The notes under the pieces are model-generated. The model was not told the origin of the DNA. It saw only the letters and a list, made by a program, of their open reading frames with translations, and did not search any database. Positions 1 to 7,522 of a stretch of 46,618 bases of DNA are shown here, one piece after another (the stretch's first letter is position 1; every line of letters begins with the position of its first letter). The stretch is from an uncultured Amphritea sp. (lineage in GTDB: Bacteria > Pseudomonadota > Gammaproteobacteria > Pseudomonadales > Balneatricaceae): assembly GCF_937127095.1 (NCBI RefSeq), contig NZ_CAKZLP010000065.1, positions 1 to 46,618 on the forward strand. Reading direction: 5' to 3'. A program made the translations under genes and the position numbers.

Positions 1-36
1 CGGCTCCAGCGTTGCGGTTTTGATCTCTATGGTCAT
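1..36 (-). CDS. dmpL: Phenol hydroxylase subunit P1 (DmpL-like), N-terminal 12 codons only
   Basis: Twelve codons run off the left edge and read MTIEIKTATLEP. This resembles the N-terminus of DmpL/PhL, the oxygenase beta-type subunit of multicomponent phenol hydroxylase. A purine-rich AAGGGA lies about 8 nt before the ATG. The gene sits 70 nt downstream of a clear dmpK gene on the same strand, which is the expected dmpK-dmpL order. The call depends mostly on that position, because 12 residues alone cannot prove the family. Confidence 0.6.
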   Translation of the reverse strand, partial: MTIEIKTATLEP

Positions 37-106
37 TTGCTTGATCCCTTCTGTTCGGGTTATTTATTTTTATTTATTAGCGCAGCGGTTACAGCGGTTA
101 ACGGTC

Positions 107-397
107 TCAGCTATGGTTTTTTGCCATCAGGGTCTCTTCGCCGTAGCGCCATTTTTCCATCTCGGCATCCACATTTTCCTGCTGCTCACGGGTCATAAAC
201 ACCACATCATTCGCAGTACAAAAATACTCGAAAGCGGTTTTAGGCATAATCAGCTCAACAAACAGCATCGGGTCACCAATGGCAAAATCGAACTCGACAA
301 AGCGAGCATTTTCATCACTGCGTACGCGGATATATTTGACGTAGCTATCCAGTCCGGCGACATCTGCACCGGCGGTGGTCATATGGTTTGTGGTCAT
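107..397 (-). CDS. dmpK: Phenol hydroxylase assembly/activation protein P0 (DmpK)
   Basis: This 96-residue protein matches the small P0 component of multicomponent phenol hydroxylases. The core YIRVRSDENARFVEFDFAIG (about residues 22-41), followed by a DPMLFVEL-type stretch, is the family signature. P0 is not catalytic; in Pseudomonas dmp it is needed to assemble the active, iron-loaded oxygenase that turns phenol into catechol. The start follows a GGAG ribosome site by 7 nt. It lies between the catechol 2,3-dioxygenase gene (66 nt upstream) and the P1 gene, so all three are probably co-transcribed from the sigma-54 promoter near 1450. Confidence 0.88.
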   Translation of the reverse strand: MTTNHMTTAGADVAGLDSYVKYIRVRSDENARFVEFDFAIGDPMLFVELIMPKTAFEYFCTANDVVFMTREQQENVDAEMEKWRYGEETLMAKNHS

Positions 398-417
398 GGA
401 ACAACTCCACTGCGAAG

Positions 418-447
418 CTGCAGAGATGCCTAAAAGACACTCTGCAG
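418..447 (-). repeat. Inverted repeat (mRNA hairpin) between the dioxygenase and dmpK genes
   Basis: A perfect 8-bp stem (CTGCAGAG / CTCTGCAG) with a 14-nt loop fills the 66-nt gap between two co-directional genes. No T-run follows it on the minus strand, so it looks like an RNA-processing or stability hairpin rather than a terminator. It could set different levels of dioxygenase and hydroxylase mRNA. Confidence 0.5.
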
Positions 448-463
448 TTTCTGAATTGTTAAA

Positions 464-1393
464 TCAGGTGACGATGGTCAGGAATGACTCATGAAGTTTT
501 CGTTGCGGATAATCCAGCCCCTGAGGGAAATGATCCCAGTCCCAGGTGATGGTTTCATAATCAGGATAGGGCTGATAACCACCCATAAAGGTTTCAAAGC
601 GGTTACCGGACGGGTCCCAGGCATAGATAGTACAGCCGCGGGTAATACCGTGACGGGTCGGACCAATATCCACCGACACCTCATTCATCGACATAATATC
701 CCCAGCCCGCAGCACTTTCTCCCAGCTTTCCATCAGGAACGAGCAGTGGTGCAGTTTGCCTGGTTCAGGGTGTTCAACAAAAGCGATATCGTGGACTTTG
801 TGAGAGCAGGATAACCACAGGGCAGCCTCAAACTCGCCATCTTCAGCCAGCACCCGCTCCACCAGAAAGAATCCCAGAATCTCTTCAAAGATCTTTTTGT
901 TGGCCGCGACATTTGGCCCGTACAGCAGCATATGATCCAGCCGAAGCGGTGCAATACCCTGTTCACTGGCTGCATTCCACGGGCCCGGATTGGCATTGGT
1001 CAGGCCATTACCGACGGCGCTCTTTTCAGCATACAGTTCCATCAGATGACCGGTTGGCAGGGTAAAACGTACCCGCTCACCGGTTTCCAGCATATCTCCG
1101 GCAGACATGCGGGTTGTTGTAATACCATAGGCGTTCAGGTCTGCTTCCAGCTTATCCAGCGTTGCTGCATCAAGAACTTTAAAGCCGAAGAAATCTATCC
1201 CGGCTTCTTCAGCCTGGCGGATGATGTAACTGTTATGATCCCGTTCATCCCAACACTTGAAATAAACACGACCCTGGTTATCACGACCTGTTTCCACCAG
1301 TCCCATTACATCACGATAAAAACGTGCACTCTCTTCCAGATCAAATACTCGAACCTGAACATGTCCAGGTCTTAACACACCGGTCATTGCCAT
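464..1393 (-). CDS. dmpB: Catechol 2,3-dioxygenase (extradiol, XylE/DmpB type)
   Basis: This 309-residue extradiol dioxygenase opens the ring of catechol to give 2-hydroxymuconic semialdehyde, the first meta-cleavage step. It has two VOC/glyoxalase-like halves: residues about 6-125 (RPGHVQVRVFD) and about 150-290 (RLDHMLLYG). By comparison with XylE the Fe(II) ligands are H154, one of the pair H215/H216, and E267 in the GNRFETF segment. The GPTRHG motif at 244-249 contains a conserved active-site histidine. Length equals the family norm of about 307. The ATG has a GGAG site 7 nt upstream. It is the first gene of the operon, ahead of the phenol hydroxylase genes, whereas in the classical dmp operon it follows them. 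Confidence 0.95.
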   Translation of the reverse strand: MAMTGVLRPGHVQVRVFDLEESARFYRDVMGLVETGRDNQGRVYFKCWDERDHNSYIIRQAEEAGIDFFGFKVLDAATLDKLEADLNAYGITTTRMSAGDMLETGERVRFTLPTGHLMELYAEKSAVGNGLTNANPGPWNAASEQGIAPLRLDHMLLYGPNVAANKKIFEEILGFFLVERVLAEDGEFEAALWLSCSHKVHDIAFVEHPEPGKLHHCSFLMESWEKVLRAGDIMSMNEVSVDIGPTRHGITRGCTIYAWDPSGNRFETFMGGYQPYPDYETITWDWDHFPQGLDYPQRKLHESFLTIVT

Positions 1394-1446
1394 ACCAAAA
1401 CTCCAGTTTTTAAAATTATTTTTTGGATATTCCGTATGGGGTATAT

Positions 1447-1462
1447 TGCACAGCTCAGACCA
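1447..1462 (-). promoter_or_regulatory. Sigma-54 (-24/-12) promoter for the catechol/phenol operon
   Basis: On the minus strand TGGTCTGAGCTGTGCA places the invariant GG (1461-1460) and GC (1449-1448) exactly 10 bp apart, as sigma-54 promoters require. The start point would fall near 1437, about 44 nt before the dioxygenase ATG. The flanking bases of the -24 and -12 elements match the consensus only partly. The divergent sigma-54 activator gene and the upstream sites make the call coherent. Confidence 0.68.
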
Positions 1463-1482
1463 GATAATATTTTTTAACTATT

Positions 1483-1495
1483 AATCAACGACTTA
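1483..1495. promoter_or_regulatory. Probable IHF binding site
   Basis: AATCAACGACTTA matches the IHF consensus WATCAANNNNTTR at every fixed position. It lies between the sigma-54 promoter (1447-1462) and the activator sites (1561-1606), where IHF bends DNA in XylR/DmpR-type promoters. The surrounding DNA is A+T-rich. Confidence 0.6.
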
Positions 1496-1560
1496 TAATA
1501 ATTCATACCTTTTTGTGAAAAACAGATGCGTTCAAAAATGTTCAATTAAATCAAAAACAA

Positions 1561-1606
1561 CCGTTCAATTTTGAACGAAATATATAATTCGTTCAAAATT
1601 GAACGG
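1561..1606. promoter_or_regulatory. Paired palindromic upstream activator sites for the DmpR/MopR-type regulator
   Basis: Two 16-bp near-palindromes, CGTTCAATTTTGAACG (1562-1577) and CGTTCAAAATTGAACG (1590-1605), are exact reverse complements of each other. Their start-to-start spacing is 28 bp. They lie about 100-160 bp upstream of the sigma-54 promoter, the usual distance for enhancer-bound activators. A third, degenerate run of TTCAA half-sites occurs near 1529-1544. The intervening DNA up to the regulator start at 1724 shows no other clear feature apart from an AGGAGG at about 1622 that serves no obvious start codon. Confidence 0.7.
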
Positions 1607-1723
1607 TCACCCCCATATCAACAGGAGGCGACCTTTTAATCAAAAAAACCACTAGACGGACTCTGTCGATGATGGTTAATCTGTTTGCTATAGCACGCCA
1701 ATCAACAAAAAAATAACAATAAA

Positions 1724-3394
1724 ATGCAAAACCAAGAGCTCTTAGAACACTTTAAAATCCACGAAAAGCTACGTTTCGAAAGCGATGATGGGCAGATCTG
1801 GCTCGATAAGAACCGTATGCTGCTATTTCATAGCCAGGTGCTTGCCGAGATCCGTAAAAGCCTTTTTGATAGCCTCGACCCTAAACAGGCACAGAGCATT
1901 CTGGTACGTATGGGCTTTGCGGCCGGGCAGCAGGACGCAGAGCTGGCACTGAAGTTGTTTGGCACCGATAATAACTACGATGTCTTCGATATCGGCCCGG
2001 CCCTGCACGGTTTAGAAGGCTTTGTTAAATCTACTATCGTCGAGTCAGAGGTGGACTGGGAAAAAGGCAGTTTCTACGGCAAAGTAGTCTGTCAGAACTC
2101 CGTAGAAGCCGCCATTGAACTGGAGGAATCAGGCCCCAGCCATGACCCGGTTTGCTGGATGCTGGTCGGCTATGCTTCTGGCTACTCTTCGATGTTTTTC
2201 AAACGCTATATCGTCTTTAAAGAGGTGGAATGTGTCGCTAAAGAGGATGCCAGATGCGTGCTCGTTGGCAAGCCCGTTGAAGCCTGGGGAGATGATGATT
2301 ATATCGATTATTTTAAGCAGGACCCGGTCAAACAGCAGTTTCGTTCAATCGAATCTGAACTTAACAGTCTGAGGGGATTTCCCTCAGCCAGGCGCCCGGA
2401 ACAAGGTAAACTGATCGGACAGTCTCCTGAGTTTGTTAAAGCGTTCACCCTGCTTAATCAGGCGGCTAACAGTCCGATCAACGTGCTTCTGCTGGGTGAA
2501 ACCGGTGTGGGTAAAGAGCTGTTTGCCCGCTGGCTACATGAAAACAGTGGCCGATCCGATAAGCCTTTTATCGCGATTAACTGTGGTGCTATTCCAAATG
2601 ACCTGATCGAGGCTGAGTTATTTGGCGTGAAAAGTGGAGCCTATACCGGGGCCAACGCTTCCCGGCCTGGCCGTTTCGAATCAGCCAATGGCGGCACACT
2701 GTTCCTCGATGAGCTGGGTGAACTCTCACTATCTGCTCAGGTAAAGCTGTTAAGGGTGCTGCAGTCCGGGGAACTGGAACGCCTGGGCGATAATAAAACG
2801 ATAAAAGTGGATGTCAGACTCATCGCTGCAACCAATATGAAGCTACATGAAGCGATCGATCAGGGACAGTTCCGCTCAGATCTCTATTATCGGATTGCCA
2901 CTTATCCGGTGGAGATTCCACCACTTAGATCCAGAAAGTCAGATATCCCGCTATTAGCCCACTCAATGGTTGAGAAATATGCGCCGCTGTATAACAAATC
3001 CATAGAAGGGATAAGCGACAGTGCCATGCAGTCATTAATGAACTATGACTGGCCGGGTAATATCCGGGAGCTACAAAACATTATTGAGAGAGCGGTTCTG
3101 CTGGCCCCGGATAGCGGCTCGATTGAGCGTCAACATATTGTGACCCGCGCATCAACAACACAACAGACTGAAACCCTGACAACAGAGCATGAAACCATCA
3201 CCTCAGGGGAAAATATCTACAATCACTTACTGGAGGAGAACCTGCCGCTGAAAGAGTTTGAAGGCAGACTGGTTAAAGCAGCCATGGAAAAAACGAAAGG
3301 CAATATGACCAAGGCAGCTAAACTGCTGGGAATAACCCGACGTCAGATAACCTATAAATTAAAGAGTCTTGAGGAAAAACCGCGGTCTGAGTGA
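1724..3394 (+). CDS. Sigma-54-dependent aromatic-responsive activator (DmpR/MopR/XylR family)
   Basis: This 556-residue activator has the full family layout. Residues 1-200 form the sensor with a V4R domain, 228-465 the AAA+ sigma-54 domain, and 510-548 a Fis-type HTH. Walker A is GETGVGKE (258-265), the sigma-54 contact loop is GAYTGA (305-310), and Walker B is GGTLFLDE (323-330). The sensor zinc ligands of MopR (C155, E178, C181, C189) fall with identical spacing on C144, E167, C170 and C178, and the phenol-contacting H106 falls on H95. The MopR W134 position, however, is C123 here, so the inducer range may differ. It is transcribed divergently from the dioxygenase and probably activates it through the sites at 1561-1606. 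The SD before this ATG is weak. Confidence 0.93.
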   Translation: MQNQELLEHFKIHEKLRFESDDGQIWLDKNRMLLFHSQVLAEIRKSLFDSLDPKQAQSILVRMGFAAGQQDAELALKLFGTDNNYDVFDIGPALHGLEGFVKSTIVESEVDWEKGSFYGKVVCQNSVEAAIELEESGPSHDPVCWMLVGYASGYSSMFFKRYIVFKEVECVAKEDARCVLVGKPVEAWGDDDYIDYFKQDPVKQQFRSIESELNSLRGFPSARRPEQGKLIGQSPEFVKAFTLLNQAANSPINVLLLGETGVGKELFARWLHENSGRSDKPFIAINCGAIPNDLIEAELFGVKSGAYTGANASRPGRFESANGGTLFLDELGELSLSAQVKLLRVLQSGELERLGDNKTIKVDVRLIAATNMKLHEAIDQGQFRSDLYYRIATYPVEIPPLRSRKSDIPLLAHSMVEKYAPLYNKSIEGISDSAMQSLMNYDWPGNIRELQNIIERAVLLAPDSGSIERQHIVTRASTTQQTETLTTEHETITSGENIYNHLLEENLPLKEFEGRLVKAAMEKTKGNMTKAAKLLGITRRQITYKLKSLEEKPRSE

Positions 3395-3512
3395 TCCAGA
3401 TGCAGTAACTGAACGTAGTCTCTTGCAGAAGAGAAACCCGCCGCACCTAACAGATCGAGTGCAGGATATACTCACTCAACCCAAAACAACTCAAGACACG
3501 ACGTTTCTGACT

Positions 3513-4484
3513 ATGACAAAAAAGATAGCCATTATCGGAGGGGGTCTTGCTGGATCCGTTTTAGCTGACCGCCTGAGCCCCTTCGCAGAGGTTACTGTGT
3601 TTGAAAAAAGCAGAGGTACCGGCGGACGAATGTCATCCTGCAGACTTGAGGAGTACGCTGCTGACCTGGGAGCGCCCTGGTTTAAACCCACAAGCGGAGC
3701 ATTCAGCAACTGGCTCGGAGCGCAGTCGGAGGTAAGCCGCTGGCAACCCAAGGGGCGTGATTTCAATAACATACAAATAAAATCTGAGCCGCTCTATGTT
3801 GCCAATCCCAGGCAAAGCATACTCACGCGCAAGTTGTGTGATAAAGCCACGCTGAAAACTCAATGCAGAGTTGCTTCTGTTTTACCACTACAGCAGGAGC
3901 ATTCTAATCAAGTGGTAGTTAACGATGACCAGGGACTGGCATTAGGTTTGTTTGACGCGGCGATTATCACCGCTCCCGCAATTCAGGCCAAACCTTTGCT
4001 CGAAGCGATACCCGGCTTTGCCAGAATCGCTGGACAGGCGATCACCGATCCATGCTGGGTAGTGGTAATCACCCTATCAGGGCTACGGAATGAAGCAGAT
4101 CTGTTTTGCGGCGAACACGAAATACTTTATCGCTGTATTAAAGACAGCGCTAAACCCGGTAGAACAGCGCCAGCAGATACGGAAACCTGGGTTATAGAAG
4201 CAACCCGTCAATGGAGTGCGGGCCATATCGATACCGATGCGGCTGATGTATTAAGCCTTTTGTACTCAGCATTTTGCACCCTGATCGGTCAGCAACCCAA
4301 CATTCGATCCAGCAGAGTCCACCGCTGGTTGCTGGCCCGGCACCGGTCGGACCATCCTACAGCTTATCTCTGGGATGCCGAGACCGGCATTGGCGCCTGC
4401 GGAGACTGGTTAAAAGGTAACGGTTTAGAAGCGAGCTGGGCAAGCGCTAACGCTATGGCTGATGAGCTGGAACATTTTATATGA
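3513..4484 (+). CDS. FAD-dependent amine oxidase-like (renalase-type) oxidoreductase
   Basis: I place the start at the ATG of MTKKIAIIGGGLAG; the longer frame from 3369 overlaps the regulator gene and adds a non-conserved leader. The protein is about 323 residues. It opens with a Rossmann dinucleotide site (GGGLAG) followed by the FEKSRGTGGRMSS stretch of NAD(P)/FAD oxidoreductases of the renalase group. A C-terminal GACGDWLKGNGLEASWASA segment matches the FAD-closing region of this family. The substrate is unknown. It lies just downstream of the aromatic regulator with no promoter seen between, so it may be read through from it. Confidence 0.82.
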   Translation: MTKKIAIIGGGLAGSVLADRLSPFAEVTVFEKSRGTGGRMSSCRLEEYAADLGAPWFKPTSGAFSNWLGAQSEVSRWQPKGRDFNNIQIKSEPLYVANPRQSILTRKLCDKATLKTQCRVASVLPLQQEHSNQVVVNDDQGLALGLFDAAIITAPAIQAKPLLEAIPGFARIAGQAITDPCWVVVITLSGLRNEADLFCGEHEILYRCIKDSAKPGRTAPADTETWVIEATRQWSAGHIDTDAADVLSLLYSAFCTLIGQQPNIRSSRVHRWLLARHRSDHPTAYLWDAETGIGACGDWLKGNGLEASWASANAMADELEHFI

Positions 4485-4510
4485 ACGGTTCAGACCTGCT
4501 GCTCACCAGA

Positions 4511-4540
4511 GGTTATTAAAGAAAGAATAACCTTATTTTA
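4511..4540 (+). terminator. Short hairpin terminator after the FAD oxidoreductase
   Basis: GGTTATT / AATAACC form a 7-bp stem with an 8-nt loop, followed by TTATTTTA. It lies in the 48-nt convergent gap and touches the stop codon of the leftward gene at 4533. The stem is A+T-rich and the T-run interrupted, so termination may be weak. Confidence 0.5.
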
Positions 4541-6173
4541 ATAACGGCCCCAGAGAGGATGGTGGCAGTTCATCCAGAGGCGTCGCCCGATACTTTTTCA
4601 ACAACAGTTTCTTGTTATTAAACTCTGGGTTAAGCACCACCCGCTCAACCAGATTAAGATAACGATCAACCATTTTAAGTCGATCATCACGTCGCGCTTT
4701 ATCATCCCGCGCAGTCTCAAGGAACAACTGCGCCAGATTGAGAACCGCAGACTGATTGTTGAAATCAAAATCGATCGCCGCACCAAAAGATTTGATCGCC
4801 AGACCAAACTTTCCGGATAGATAATGTTTGATACCCAGCCGGTTAGCCTTATCACTCATATCCGGACTTAGCTGCTTAACATGGGTATCGGTTTCTTTTC
4901 TGACAGAGACTGACTGAGATTTCTCCAGAACGGGCAACGCTTCACCAGACATCACTAACAACTCCCGATCAATATCGACAGGAATATCCATCTCCCGATT
5001 GACCAGTTTAGCATCCCGGAGAAAACGTTCCTTCGCGCTGCTATCACCGATATCTTCAGCCAACTGACTACGGATTAGAAACGCACGAACCTCTGCTGCA
5101 CGATCCGTTGAAAACTGCTTCCGGGCACTGACAAGTAAGCCATCAATCTCCCGTTCAATCTGCTCACGGGTGATCGTATCGCTACTTTTCACCTCCATAC
5201 GGCGGAGATTTGCCAGTTTCAGATAGGGTTCTGCGGAACGATAACAACTGTGTTTCCCGAGTGAGATAGAACGCCGATAAGCGCCTTTAGCCAGATCCAT
5301 CTCCTGGGTCTGAATGGCAACACGCCCCAACTCCATCTGCCGGGGAATTCCCAGAGGCGCACGCGTCGTTGCCTCTTTAAGTGTTTCACGGGCCTGCACC
5401 AGGTCGCCCTGTTTTTCATGTACTTCGGCTAACAGATCATAGGCTGCAATCAGCAACGGGTTATCCATAATCAACTCCTGCAGCAGTTGCTCTGCAGCAG
5501 TCAGATCATCCAGACCAACATAGGCCCGGCAAAGGTAAAGTCCTGCTTCTTTGTCCCGTGATTCCCAATAGATACCGTCGAGAAGCTCACGGGCTCGCTC
5601 ATATTCACCGAGATCGAGCAGCAACGTTCCTCTGACTTTTTGCAGATGACTATACTCCGGATGCTGCCGGTCTATCAGCGCTTCACAGATCTGCAAAGCC
5701 TGATTGAACGCGCCTGACTCCAGCGCCAGGTCAACCGGACGCAACGCTAACTTACGGCGCATAATATGGTCGAGACGATATTTCAGCTCTTCAATGGAGA
5801 AGGGCTTTGAGATCAGATCATCCGGATGACTATCGATGGCATGCAGGATAACCTCTTGCGAAGAATCGCTGGTCATACAGACCCAGGCAGCACTGGGCTT
5901 GATATAGCCACGATAACGGGCTTCCTCAAGTATCTGAATGCCGGTAACACTGTCGCTGGCGTTATGTCCCAGCAGGATGACATCAAAATCATTTTGCGCA
6001 ATTAACGGGATAACCTTGTCATTGATGGTTATCGCTTTCACATTGGTGATGCCCAGCTCGCGCAGCATATAGTAGATTGTTGCGCGCATGTTTCCGCTGC
6101 TGTCGATTAACAGAACATGCTTGTCTGAATAATCAATCTGGATATCAATGGTATTGTTGCGCAAAGCGGTCAC
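4533..6173 (-). CDS. Degenerate receiver-domain protein with TPR repeats
   Basis: This 546-residue protein starts with a response-regulator receiver fold (about residues 18-135) followed by TPR-like helical repeats (about 145-330 and 445-510). The receiver keeps the early acidic region (LLIDSSG) and the late lysine (ISKPF), but the phosphate-accepting aspartate is replaced by glycine at G69 in DVILLGHN. It therefore should not be phosphorylated in the standard way. There is no output DNA-binding domain. Such proteins usually act as adaptors, and no partner is visible here. The start is a GTG preceded by AAGGATAAGG. A hairpin with a U-run lies about 100 nt upstream of the start and may attenuate it. 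Confidence 0.85.
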   Translation of the reverse strand: MTALRNNTIDIQIDYSDKHVLLIDSSGNMRATIYYMLRELGITNVKAITINDKVIPLIAQNDFDVILLGHNASDSVTGIQILEEARYRGYIKPSAAWVCMTSDSSQEVILHAIDSHPDDLISKPFSIEELKYRLDHIMRRKLALRPVDLALESGAFNQALQICEALIDRQHPEYSHLQKVRGTLLLDLGEYERARELLDGIYWESRDKEAGLYLCRAYVGLDDLTAAEQLLQELIMDNPLLIAAYDLLAEVHEKQGDLVQARETLKEATTRAPLGIPRQMELGRVAIQTQEMDLAKGAYRRSISLGKHSCYRSAEPYLKLANLRRMEVKSSDTITREQIEREIDGLLVSARKQFSTDRAAEVRAFLIRSQLAEDIGDSSAKERFLRDAKLVNREMDIPVDIDRELLVMSGEALPVLEKSQSVSVRKETDTHVKQLSPDMSDKANRLGIKHYLSGKFGLAIKSFGAAIDFDFNNQSAVLNLAQLFLETARDDKARRDDRLKMVDRYLNLVERVVLNPEFNNKKLLLKKYRATPLDELPPSSLGPLLK

Positions 6174-6274
6174 GGCCAGCCTTATCCTTAAAACTTATAA
6201 CCAATCAAGTATAAGAGCCACGCCCCCGGGGAGAAAGGAAAAACATCTCAAAACGGGATCAGTTTTCTACAGAC

Positions 6275-6313
6275 AAAAAAAAGCACCGAGAGTAGGGTGA
6301 AACGCTCGGCGCT
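6275..6313 (-). terminator. Rho-independent terminator, leftward
   Basis: On the minus strand AGCGCCGAG pairs with CTCGGTGCT (one G-T wobble) around a 14-nt loop and is followed by eight T residues. There is no T-run in the rightward direction, so it acts on leftward transcripts only. No protein gene lies between it and the terminator at 7500 on that strand. Confidence 0.7.
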
Positions 6314-6350
6314 AAATACAGTTCTATGCTGTGAGAAACATAGTATAGGC
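6275..6350 (-). ncRNA. Candidate small RNA or 5' leader ending in a strong terminator
   Basis: No gene fits here on the minus strand, yet a strong leftward terminator is present. A -10-like TATACT (6347-6342) precedes a short hairpin (CTATG / CATAG, about 6344-6325) and then the terminator stem. The -35 element is unclear: a TTGACA is present at 6381-6376 but not at ideal spacing. The transcript would be about 60-75 nt. It could be a free small RNA or an attenuated leader of the receiver/TPR gene that starts at 6173. I do not recognise a named RNA family. Confidence 0.4.
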
Positions 6351-6494
6351 TTCCGGTAAAAGAGATACTGATCCATGTCAATAGTCGACCTGTTAAGTTA
6401 TTTTGTTAAACTGTAATTTCCTACAACTTTTGACTAAGCGCTGCCACAGTGATATTCCAGTAAACTTAAGATAAATAAAAGAATCAGATAAGAT

Positions 6495-7418
6495 ATGACT
6501 ACCGCATTTATTACTCATCATGACTGTGGCCTGCACAATATGGGGCCGGAACACCCAGAGAGCCCAATCCGGCTGCTGGCGATCCAAAAGGTCTTGCAGA
6601 AAACAGGATTGATTGAGCATCTCAAGCAGATGGAATCGGTGCATGTCACCCCTGAGCAGATTCAACTGGCACACGCAAACCTGCATCAGAAACGACTGGA
6701 GATGAAAGTCCCAGAGGAGGGGGTTTTCTATGCCGATGAAGACACCGCTCTCTGCCCGGACTCTCTGCATGCTGCCAGCCTGGCCGCCGGGTCGACTATT
6801 CTTGCCACCAACCAGGTACTCGCAGAAAAGGTCGACAACGCTTTCTGCGCGGTACGCCCCCCCGGACACCATGCCGAACATAACGCAGCGATGGGCTTTT
6901 GCTTTTTTAACAATGTCGCCATCGGTGCCATGCATGCCCTGCTTCAACCCAATGTAAACCGGGTGGCTATCGTTGATTTTGATGTTCACCATTGCAATGG
7001 CACCGTGGATATTTTTAAAGACAAACCCGAGGTGCTGGTATGTTCTACCTTCCAGCACCCCTACTACCCGGAACGCTATTGTGATATTCAACGGGATAAT
7101 ATTATTAACTGCCCGATTGAAGCCCATACCCGCGCTTCGGTTTTTCGCGAGCAATTAGAAAAGCACTGGTTACCTGCGCTACAAAAACATAAACCTGACA
7201 TCATCTTCATATCCGCTGGATTTGATGCACACCATGAAGACCCTATGGCAGACCTTAACCTTACCGAAGAGGACTATCGTTGGGCGACGCAACTACTAAC
7301 AGATGCTGCGCGCACCACCTGCGGCGGACGTATCGTCTCAGTACTGGAAGGCGGTTATAACCCGGTATCACTGGCGTTTAGTGTGCAGGCACACCTGGAA
7401 GTATTGGCAGGGTACTAA
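6495..7418 (+). CDS. Histone deacetylase family protein (AcuC/HDAC-like amidohydrolase)
   Basis: This 307-residue zinc amidohydrolase belongs to the bacterial HDAC/acetylpolyamine amidohydrolase group. The tandem catalytic histidines are H125-H126 in RPPGHHAEHN. The zinc ligands are D163 and H165 in DFDVHHCNGT and D244 in AGFDAH. The GFCFFNN segment (134-140) lines the active site. The N-terminal PEHPESPIRL motif is also typical. It removes acetyl or similar acyl groups from a lysine or polyamine; the substrate cannot be read from sequence. It is a single-gene unit ending at the strong terminator at 7481-7510. Confidence 0.92.
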   Translation: MTTAFITHHDCGLHNMGPEHPESPIRLLAIQKVLQKTGLIEHLKQMESVHVTPEQIQLAHANLHQKRLEMKVPEEGVFYADEDTALCPDSLHAASLAAGSTILATNQVLAEKVDNAFCAVRPPGHHAEHNAAMGFCFFNNVAIGAMHALLQPNVNRVAIVDFDVHHCNGTVDIFKDKPEVLVCSTFQHPYYPERYCDIQRDNIINCPIEAHTRASVFREQLEKHWLPALQKHKPDIIFISAGFDAHHEDPMADLNLTEEDYRWATQLLTDAARTTCGGRIVSVLEGGYNPVSLAFSVQAHLEVLAGY

Positions 7419-7480
7419 GAAAAGCAGAACGTATAAAAAGCAGAACGTCGCTACGTGACTTGCTAGAAAAAGCAAAAACA

Positions 7481-7510
7481 AAAAAAACCGCCCGAAGGCG
7501 GTTTTTTTTT
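7481..7510. terminator. Bidirectional terminator between the deacetylase and oadB
   Basis: CCGCC / GGCGG with a CGAA tetraloop is flanked by seven A residues on the left and nine T residues on the right. It therefore works for both converging genes: the rightward deacetylase and the leftward oad operon. Confidence 0.88.
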
Positions 7511-7522
7511 AAGATCGTAGGT

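Noticed and set aside
1620..1668. AGGAGG at about 1622 suggesting a small gene before the regulator
   Set aside because: No start codon at suitable distance; the nearby ATG at about 1669 gives only 13 codons.
3369..3512. Longer N-terminus for the FAD oxidoreductase
   Set aside because: The 48 extra residues overlap the regulator gene and precede the Rossmann motif without conservation; the ATG at 3513 gives the normal start.
6393..7154. 253-residue open frame antisense to the HDAC-family gene
   Set aside because: The opposite strand encodes a protein with all zinc and catalytic residues; the antisense frame has no recognisable motif and no ribosome site.
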